This document shows positions 57,813-64,000 of a DNA stretch of 64,000 bases, one piece after another. The first letter of the stretch is position 1; every line of letters starts with the position of its first letter. The notes beneath the pieces were generated by a model. That model had not been told where the DNA came from. It saw nothing but the letters and a program-made list of their open reading frames with translations, and did not search any database. The position numbers and the translations under genes were made by a program. The stretch is from Fistulifera solaris (taxonomy: Eukaryota; Bacillariophyta; Bacillariophyceae; Naviculales; Stauroneidaceae), in contig AP026164.1 of assembly GCA_030295235.1 (NCBI GenBank), forward strand, positions 1,922,001-1,986,000, written 5' to 3'.

Positions 57813-60029
57813 TTAAAGGTTAGGATTGGGGAAACTCGACGGGAACTCGGATGGCATTTTGGCGATATCCGAAAATTCGCATGAATCTCCTTCACCGATT
57901 CCCACTCGGAGCTTCTTATCGTGGAAAGCGATTAAAGATGGTCGATGTCCTACACTGACATAGGTCAATCCAGGACGGGACAAACCGCTTTGATGCGATA
58001 ATTCACGGCGTGCTAAATTTTGGAGCAGATTGTACATCCGAGCTTCCGATACCACATCGAGAGCGGACGTCGCTTCATCTAAAATTACCAATGTAGGTCG
58101 ATTCACTAAAACACGACCAAAGGCCAATCTCTGTTGCTCTCCCAAGGAGAGTCGGTTGCTCCAATCCAGTACAGCGTACAAACCACGAACAGGATCCCCA
58201 TCTCCTGCATTTCTCGCAACCTCAAGCAGGTTCACTTGTTCCAGAATATCAAGCAAATCTGTGTCTTCCAGAGACTCAACCAGTAGATGAGACTTCGGAA
58301 CAATCTTGTTCTCGAATGTACTACCATTTGTTGCATTCAAGTCGACAGACGGATATAGCAATTGGTCCTTTAGGCTGCCCAGCGTACAATAGGGTCTTTG
58401 AGGCAAGAAGTAAACACTGTCGTCCGGGGGACTATAAATCGACCCATTGCCTTTCGTCCAAAGGCCCGCAATGGCCCGCAATAGACTGCTTTTCCCCGCC
58501 CCCGAGTTTCCTACAATCAGCAAGTTTTGTCCTTCTTGCAATTCAAAAGTGAGATTGCGAATTAACATGCGCTTCTGATCGGGAGTGCATAAATCAAGAT
58601 TCACAGCCTGCAGGACCGGCCGGTTGGTTGGCGTCGAAGATTTCCCGCTATACTGCACGTCATTCCAGGCCTTTAGCGCAATAGTCCCAAACGTGGACAT
58701 AAAATCCGAAGAATCACCGTAGTTGAACGGTACAGTGGCATTTCTATCGTCATGTGTCAGCATCACCGAAAGCGCTGTTCGGTTTCCAACCTTCAGAAGA
58801 CCACTATTAGTCGAGGCACGTTCCGGATTCGATGCTCGCATAGCATCATAGAAAGAAGCAAGACGATCTATACCGGCCGAGAACGTACTCAATTGCTCGA
58901 ATTGATTGATAATGATTGACAGGTCTGAGAGAATGTGATTGAACGCCCCAACCGATTGACTGATTACACCCAATCCAATATCACCGGCAAAGTACTTGGG
59001 AGCCACTACCGCCACGGGCACAATTTGAATAAGGTACCGATATGCTGTGGTGAAGAACTCTAAATTACGTTCCACTTCGATCAAAGCTCGACGATTGCCC
59101 GTTACACGTTCTAGTCGATCTTCCACGGCCTGTCCTTCTAGATCTTCTCCCCCGTAAAACGCAATCGATTCCGCATTGTCGCGAAGCCGCACGAGGGAAT
59201 AACGCAAATCGGCTTCGCGCTGCAATTGTTTAAAATTCAAGTGCACCAAGGGTCGACCTAGGAAAGTGGTCACCACGGTACCGAAAGTAGCGTAAGCAAT
59301 GATAGCAACAAACAATTGCGGATAGATACCCCATAAAATCAAACTGAACGACACCAGGTCAATCAATGAAGTAATGATCGTAATAACGAGCTGCAGTGAG
59401 TAGGATGTAAAAGATTTCACATCTTCCGTAATGCGCTGATCCGGGTTGTCTATGATGGAGGGATCGAGATTGTAATACACGCGATTGCTGGTGTAAAGCT
59501 CAAAGGTTCGTGCCGTCATCCATTCCCGCCAATGAATCGCTAGCCGCTGTCGTTGATATCGGTATAGGGTAATGACGGGCGCACCAACAATTAAAGCTCC
59601 CAAGTACTTTTGCAGAACTTCATAAAAGACGGGAATATCCTTGGCGGAGAGCGCATTCCAGAAATCTTTGCCCAAATAACTAAACAAGACGGATACACCG
59701 GAATTCAACAAAGTTAAAGCGAGGAGTCCGGCGAGCAACCATCGACCGCGGGTGGACTCTTCGTAATACGGAAAGGCCATGTCTTGAAATAAACCAAATT
59801 GCCGACCAATCACATTCCAATCGAATTGATTGGTGGCCTCTTCATCATCGTCCTTCTGTGCGAGACGATGAAAGATACCACGATTTCTACTATGCTTATT
59901 ATCATAGCGCGGAATTATTTGTTGAATAGGTTGTCGATGGAGAGCGTAGGAAGCCGTGAATCCGTGTGCCGCACGAAATGAAACGCACAGGCAGGTGGCG
60001 ATCACGACGCGCAATAGTCGGCGTGTCAT
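57813..60029 (-). CDS. ABC half-transporter, ABCD/SbmA-like, probably plastid envelope
   Basis: An intact 738-residue ORF. The N-terminus (LRVVIATCLCVSFRAAHGFT) looks like a signal peptide with a Phe at the cleavage site, as in diatom plastid preproteins. A transmembrane domain of about six segments follows (about residues 90-400), with FDWNVIGRQFGLFQDMAFPY, FWNALSAKD and the EAA-like NLDPSIIDNPDQRITED characteristic of the ABCD/YddA group. Nucleotide-binding domain: Walker A GNSGAGKSS, Q-loop LPQRPYC, signature LSLGEQQRL, Walker B TLVILDEATSALD, and switch His in VGHRP. Peroxisomal ABCD proteins carry fatty acyl groups. The plastid and cyanobacterial relatives have uncertain substrates. As a half-transporter it must dimerise. 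Confidence 0.9.
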   Translation of the reverse strand: MTRRLLRVVIATCLCVSFRAAHGFTASYALHRQPIQQIIPRYDNKHSRNRGIFHRLAQKDDDEEATNQFDWNVIGRQFGLFQDMAFPYYEESTRGRWLLAGLLALTLLNSGVSVLFSYLGKDFWNALSAKDIPVFYEVLQKYLGALIVGAPVITLYRYQRQRLAIHWREWMTARTFELYTSNRVYYNLDPSIIDNPDQRITEDVKSFTSYSLQLVITIITSLIDLVSFSLILWGIYPQLFVAIIAYATFGTVVTTFLGRPLVHLNFKQLQREADLRYSLVRLRDNAESIAFYGGEDLEGQAVEDRLERVTGNRRALIEVERNLEFFTTAYRYLIQIVPVAVVAPKYFAGDIGLGVISQSVGAFNHILSDLSIIINQFEQLSTFSAGIDRLASFYDAMRASNPERASTNSGLLKVGNRTALSVMLTHDDRNATVPFNYGDSSDFMSTFGTIALKAWNDVQYSGKSSTPTNRPVLQAVNLDLCTPDQKRMLIRNLTFELQEGQNLLIVGNSGAGKSSLLRAIAGLWTKGNGSIYSPPDDSVYFLPQRPYCTLGSLKDQLLYPSVDLNATNGSTFENKIVPKSHLLVESLEDTDLLDILEQVNLLEVARNAGDGDPVRGLYAVLDWSNRLSLGEQQRLAFGRVLVNRPTLVILDEATSALDVVSEARMYNLLQNLARRELSHQSGLSRPGLTYVSVGHRPSLIAFHDKKLRVGIGEGDSCEFSDIAKMPSEFPSSFPNPNL

Positions 60030-60452
60030 GGCCGATTATTGAACTGAAAGTATTAATTCGATTCGTGTTCAGCAGCGAAATTCGGTAATCGATACCGAAT
60101 GGCACGGAGAAAGCATCCGAGGTTTCTATTGTCTGTTTTATCTACGGAGTATTTGCTATTCTCATTTCCTCAAAAAAAAACAGGAAGGAAGAAGGATTGA
60201 GACCATCACGTCACCAAAAGGAAAACCGCAAAGCACGAGTCTGACGAAAGTCACGTTAAAGGTTACCGTGTATGGTTCGAGATATATTTTTGAAAACCGC
60301 AATAACAGTCACGCATAACCACGAATCATCACCTGCCCGTATTATTATCACGACATTTTGCGCCCGTTCTTTATTATCCGCACCAAAAACACAACCATAA
60401 AAGCATTTTCAATTTCATTCTCACGTAAGAATCTACAAAAGAAACGCATAAA
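60030..60452. other. divergent intergenic region
   Basis: The promoter region of the ABC gene and of the small spliced ORF. A single ACGTCA hexamer at 60208, like the CO2/cAMP-responsive element core described in P. tricornutum, could be chance. Confidence 0.4.
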
Positions 60453-60729
60453 ATGAATCAGTCTGCATCACCGGATAAGCAAGCGGCGAAAATAGCGCCA
60501 GCAATGATGAGAATGGAGGATCCCATAATGATGATGATGATGCGTGGCGGGTCCAGCCCTGCCCCGTACAGTCATTCCAGGATTCAGCACACTGACGCGG
60601 TGGTCGGTACGTTTTGTCTGAATCCGATAATTACGATTCGTCCTGGCCCCACTAAATTCTCTCCCTTATATTACAGTTCTGCCCGATGACTTTGATCTAC
60701 AGGAAACGAAAAAACGCCGTGAAGAATGA
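60453..60729 (+). CDS. small two-exon protein of unknown function
   Basis: Exons 60453-60606 and 60677-60729 join across a 70-bp intron (GTACGT to TTACAG), giving 68 residues. Splicing changes the end from a frame with no coding character to VLPDDFDLQETKKRREE and a stop, which looks like real coding sequence. The intron matches the size and borders of others in this window. The protein has a Met-rich stretch of five Met from an ATG microsatellite, then RGGSSPAPYSHSR and a charged tail. No domain is recognised. The unspliced ORF of 78 codons is the alternative. I have no transcript evidence. Confidence 0.5.
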
Positions 60730-61115
60730 CCACCATGACGATGAGAAAAAAATATATTTTTCATTAATTTTGCTAGAACACAGACACAGATGAGTTAATG
60801 ATGTTAATAAGTTGATGATGTTCTTTACGAGAATGTCTTGTGCTACTTTGCTAACAATCGATAAGGATGCCCTATAAAACGTTTGCAGAGCTCTTCCTTT
60901 AGTACTACGTATTATTCCCAACAACCATGTCTCATTGGGACTTGTTTTATCGGAACTCGAGACTATGGCGTTATTTTGTTATTGCGTCTATCAAGCCCCG
61001 ACATTCCATGAAAAATTAACAACAATAGAACACAGAGATCTGTCACTAGTCGCTACCAGTACTGAAACGTTCCCGAGAGAAAGGCGACGCAACTTTGTGT
61101 GCACAAAGTGTCATC
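60730..61115. other. intergenic region
   Basis: Promoter side of the CNNM-like gene; AT-rich, with no supported gene or repeat. Confidence 0.5.
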
Positions 61116-62714
61116 ATGGCATACCGTACCTTGTGCTGGATCGTTTTGCTGCGTATTGTTTCACTTCCAGGATTTTGGTGTCATTCCGTTGCTACCGAGA
61201 ACGCCGCAACACAAGCAGCTCTACGTTTGCTTCAAGACGAAGGATTTCATATCTGCTCTCACGTACCGTATCCAAATGTTGAGCTATGTGACTTTGCATT
61301 CCAACTTCGACGACATTCACCTCCCCGACGTTTAGAAGAGACCGCGGTCGACGAGGCTCCTTGGTATTTTAACTTACTCGCAGCCGGATTCTGCGTTTCT
61401 TTAGCCGCAGTGGCAGCAGGTCTGACACTTGGTATGTTAGCCATGGATCCCTTGATGTTACTCATCAAAGAACGGGCTGGTGAAACAGAAGAAGAACGCA
61501 AAATGGCCAGTACGCTGTTACCGATTGTGAATCAGCATCATCGACTGCTAGTGACACTCCTCCTCATGAATTCCATTGCGAATGAAGCCTTGCCCATTTT
61601 TCTGGAAGCGTTGGTTCCTCCTTCCGTGGCCATTCTCCTGTCAGTCACGATGGTGTTGTTTTTTGGAGAAATAATCCCTTCGGCCATATTTACTGGACCT
61701 AACCAGTTGAAGTTGGCTCATCGCCTGGTTCCATTGGTGCATTTGGCATTATTTTTGCTGTACCCCATCGCTGGACCGATCGCCAAAATTCTCGATCATG
61801 TTCTGCACGATGAAGACGGTGATCCACATGGATACAATCGGGGCGAACTCGCCGCACTCATTCGCATCAATTACGAACAAAGGCTAGCGCAGAAGCGCAC
61901 GAAGCGAAATCAACGGGACAATATGGCTATGGTGGTACAAGGGGAGCGCGTGGGTGCTTTGGATTTTACTTCAACTCGTAGCTTGACATCTTTCGACAAT
62001 TCCAAAAGTATGCGTGCTGCAACGAATCAATTGACACGCACTGAAGGCAACGATGCGGCGTTCGCCCCAATCAAAAGCTCCAGTGAACCCATCCTTATAA
62101 CAAGATCACCTAGTTTTCATCTAGATGAAGTTCTAATGGCCGAAGGTGCGTTGCAAATGAAGACCAAAGTTGCCTATGATGTGTTCACTCCTCTTCGCAA
62201 GGTCTTTTCGGTTCCAATTGACATGGTACTATCGGAACGAAATCTTGTCAACATATATGCATCGGGTTACACTCGAGTCCCCGTTCACGCTGCGGATAAT
62301 AAATCGGCGATACTTGGAGTCATGCTAACTAAGCAACTCATTGTAGTTGATGGAAAAGACAAAAGGCCACTCAGCACGTTGCCATTACGCATTCCAAATT
62401 GTGTGAGTCCTACGATGCCGTTAGTTAATCTACTCAATCTGCTGCAAATGGGAGGCGAAAAAGGGAGGGGTGGTCACATGGCTCTAATTTGCGCCAGACC
62501 TGACGTTGGAAACAGAGCCCTTTCTTTAGGACAGGCAGTGCCCGAGACAGCAGGTTTAATAGGCATCGTCACTTTAGAAGATATCTTGGAGGCCTTATTG
62601 CAAGAGCAAATTTATGACGAAATGGACGCAAGAGAACGAGCAGCTTTGCGACTTGCCAGGATGGTAGTGAAAAGTGGCGGAAATATGTTCGTACAAGAAA
62701 ATCCAAAACGCTGA
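61116..62714 (+). CDS. CNNM/CorC-type DUF21-CBS divalent cation transporter
   Basis: An intact 532-residue ORF from the ATG at 61116. CNNM proteins move or sense Mg2+ at membranes. An N-terminal hydrophobic signal (LCWIVLLRIVSLPGFWCHS) precedes a short extracellular Cys pair region. The DUF21 membrane domain (about residues 85-250) shows AGLTLGMLAMDPLMLLI, HHRLLVTLLLMNSIANEALP, MVLFFGEIIPSAIFTGP and HLALFLLYPIAGPIAKILD. The soluble part contains a CBS pair (VFTPLRKVFSVPIDMVLSE, YTRVPVHAADNKSAILGVML, and a late GIVTLEDILEALLQEQIYDE), split by a longer loop than in most family members. It converges with the 2H-like gene. Confidence 0.9.
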   Translation: MAYRTLCWIVLLRIVSLPGFWCHSVATENAATQAALRLLQDEGFHICSHVPYPNVELCDFAFQLRRHSPPRRLEETAVDEAPWYFNLLAAGFCVSLAAVAAGLTLGMLAMDPLMLLIKERAGETEEERKMASTLLPIVNQHHRLLVTLLLMNSIANEALPIFLEALVPPSVAILLSVTMVLFFGEIIPSAIFTGPNQLKLAHRLVPLVHLALFLLYPIAGPIAKILDHVLHDEDGDPHGYNRGELAALIRINYEQRLAQKRTKRNQRDNMAMVVQGERVGALDFTSTRSLTSFDNSKSMRAATNQLTRTEGNDAAFAPIKSSSEPILITRSPSFHLDEVLMAEGALQMKTKVAYDVFTPLRKVFSVPIDMVLSERNLVNIYASGYTRVPVHAADNKSAILGVMLTKQLIVVDGKDKRPLSTLPLRIPNCVSPTMPLVNLLNLLQMGGEKGRGGHMALICARPDVGNRALSLGQAVPETAGLIGIVTLEDILEALLQEQIYDEMDARERAALRLARMVVKSGGNMFVQENPKR

Positions 62715-62852
62715 TACCGTCACAAAACAATCCCGCTCTCGTATCGGTGGTACAAACAGTAGTGGCAAAGAGGCCGCGGACGAGAGAACAGCGCTCTTGT
62801 AGATACTTGTACTCCTCTGATAGTCCTCGATTGACTCCTGAGAAGGTTTCGA

Positions 62853-63995
62853 CTATTTACACGGCGGAGATTTACGTCGCTGTGTAGTCTTCCGTTTAGG
62901 TGGTGCAGTGGAGTCCTCATCTCCCTCGCTTCCTTTTTGATAGGCGGCCCCAGGTTTTCGTCCTAAACCAGGCGTATCACTAAACGATCTATATTTCCCA
63001 TCTGTTGCACTAAAGGCTGGCATTCCAACGTAGTTCCGCATTTCGCCGGTGAAAAATGGGATCGCCCAACCACTACCACAGTCCCCTCGTCGAAATCGTC
63101 ATCTTCTGAGAGCCACTTATCCAGCTTAGCCGATATATCGTCCGAGGCAACCTTCTTTTGACGATATCGTTCAGCCAAGACATTACCTTCTGTTTTTGAA
63201 ATGTTGTATCCACCACTTATGCCACGTTCACAAAGAAGGTTGACCATCTCCTGATTTAGCTCATCATCCATGGCTTCTTCTTCGCCTACTAACATAACTA
63301 AAGCATCGCAACCGAACTGGTTCACATTCAGTCGCCATTCCTCATCATTTCTACCCCATGCATTGCCCGACTGATATGATTTCTGATGAAACATCATGTA
63401 TTCACGGTTGTCTAGGTAGTCGTGCTCCACTGCTTCAGTCGTTAAACCAGCAATCTTTTCATCCTTACTCGCACCGGAGGATACTAAATGAAGGTCGGTT
63501 ACCTCGAAGGTGAGAGGCTCCCAAAGCGCACGTAGTTTTCTGGCTGTCTCCATGGCACTTGTTACTGTATGAAAGGCAGCAATAGGGACGAGAGGTCGGA
63601 AAACATCTTCATCCAAACTTTGTAAAACCGATTTTGGCAGTCGTAATGCACCAGAGACTGTGCTACTGGGAGAATACGCGCCGGTAAAGAAAGACCGTTC
63701 ATCCTTGTTTTGAAAAAGTCCCTCGATTATTTTTTCTGCGAAGGTCCTTGAGTTTCTCCTTGCTTTCTGGGTCTGGCTCCAAAACAACTACAGTCGGCCC
63801 GTTAAACTCTTCGTACATTTGCTTTTGCTTCTGTAGCAAGGCTCTCGCATTGCTTCTTTTGGGATTTGTGCCGTTTTCATTCTCGGTTTCTACAGTTGTT
63901 TCACCATTTCCGGCCATCCTGTCTTTCCTTTTCTCACGCCCGATCCTTTCTTCTCTCGCGATCAATTCCTGGATGGCTCGATCTTCTTCACTCAT
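62853..63995 (-). CDS. 2H-phosphoesterase (2'-5' RNA ligase)-like protein
   Basis: About 380 residues when joined, from the ATG at 63995. The N-terminal 70 residues are charged (EEDRAIQELIAREERIGREK). The core segment FRPLVPIAAFHTVTSAMETA then WEPLTFEVTDLHLVSSG resembles the second motif region of 2H/LigT enzymes, but the canonical paired HxT motifs are not clear. It may be a degenerate or structural member. A helical part (LCERGISGGYNISKTEGNVL) and a conserved-looking HFFTGEMRNYVGMPA segment follow, then a basic tail. Two single-base slips, T run 63730-63735 (one too many) and A run 63052-63056 (one too few), split the ORF. Correcting both gives a multiple of three and joins the three pieces smoothly. 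Real pseudogenisation cannot be excluded. Confidence 0.6.
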
Positions 63996-64000
63996 TGGAA

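Noticed and set aside
60208-60213. CO2/cAMP-responsive element upstream of the ABC gene
   Set aside because: A single ACGTCA hexamer is expected by chance at this length; no paired site was seen.

Overview
The window reads as nuclear DNA of a diatom, most likely Phaeodactylum tricornutum or a close pennate relative. The evidence is: plastid presequences with a signal peptide followed by a Phe-containing cleavage motif (AAFAP, ESFAP, HGFTAS); pigment-metabolism genes (violaxanthin de-epoxidase-like, red chlorophyll catabolite reductase-like); a diatom-type Ty1/copia element; very short GT-AG introns (63-97 bp); and Pro/Ser-repeat surface proteins. No database search was possible, so the species is an inference.

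Layout. 0-2.4 kb: a divergent pair of plastid-targeted pigment genes. 3-6.8 kb: a leucine-rich-repeat membrane protein. 7.3-10.4 kb: a CoA-binding-domain protein convergent with a myristoylatable PP2C phosphatase carrying two cyclic-nucleotide-binding domains. 10.8-17.1 kb: a young but broken copia element with near-identical LTRs. 17.5-22 kb: a MEMO1 homologue convergent with a large coiled-coil protein. Two copies of an unrecognised miniature inverted-repeat element (about 80-90 bp) lie at 17.3 and 22.4 kb. 23.3-45 kb: one enormous secreted protein gene, about 7,200 codons when read through small indels, made of Lys-bearing 24-residue repeats, over a thousand Pro-Ser tetrapeptides in 0.7-1 kb higher-order repeats, and repeated Cys/Trp beta-type modules. 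45.2-48.6 kb: a calcium-dependent protein kinase. 50.1-52.2 kb: a secreted lysyl-oxidase-like enzyme. 53-64 kb: a C2-like membrane protein, a small probable mitochondrial protein, a NOL9/Grc3 polynucleotide kinase, a plastid-type ABC half-transporter, a small spliced ORF, a CNNM/DUF21-CBS transporter and a 2H-phosphoesterase-like protein.

Sequence quality matters for reading this window. At least eight host genes (VDE-like, RCCR-like, LRR, coiled-coil, giant protein, CDPK, lysyl oxidase, 2H-like) are each split between frames by single-base indels, nearly all in homopolymers. In the seven that are complete in the window, allowing for these indels and the introns makes every coding length an exact multiple of three and restores conserved motifs. 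I therefore treat them as single genes and suspect consensus errors rather than pseudogenes.

The strongest candidate for undescribed biology is the giant repeat protein. Its copies of an approximately 150-residue module, one with another domain nested inside it, its position-locked serine codons and its regularly shrinking repeat units look like a rapidly evolving extracellular matrix or adhesion polymer. A secreted lysyl-oxidase-like gene about 5 kb away could plausibly act on such lysine-bearing repeats, but that link is inference.
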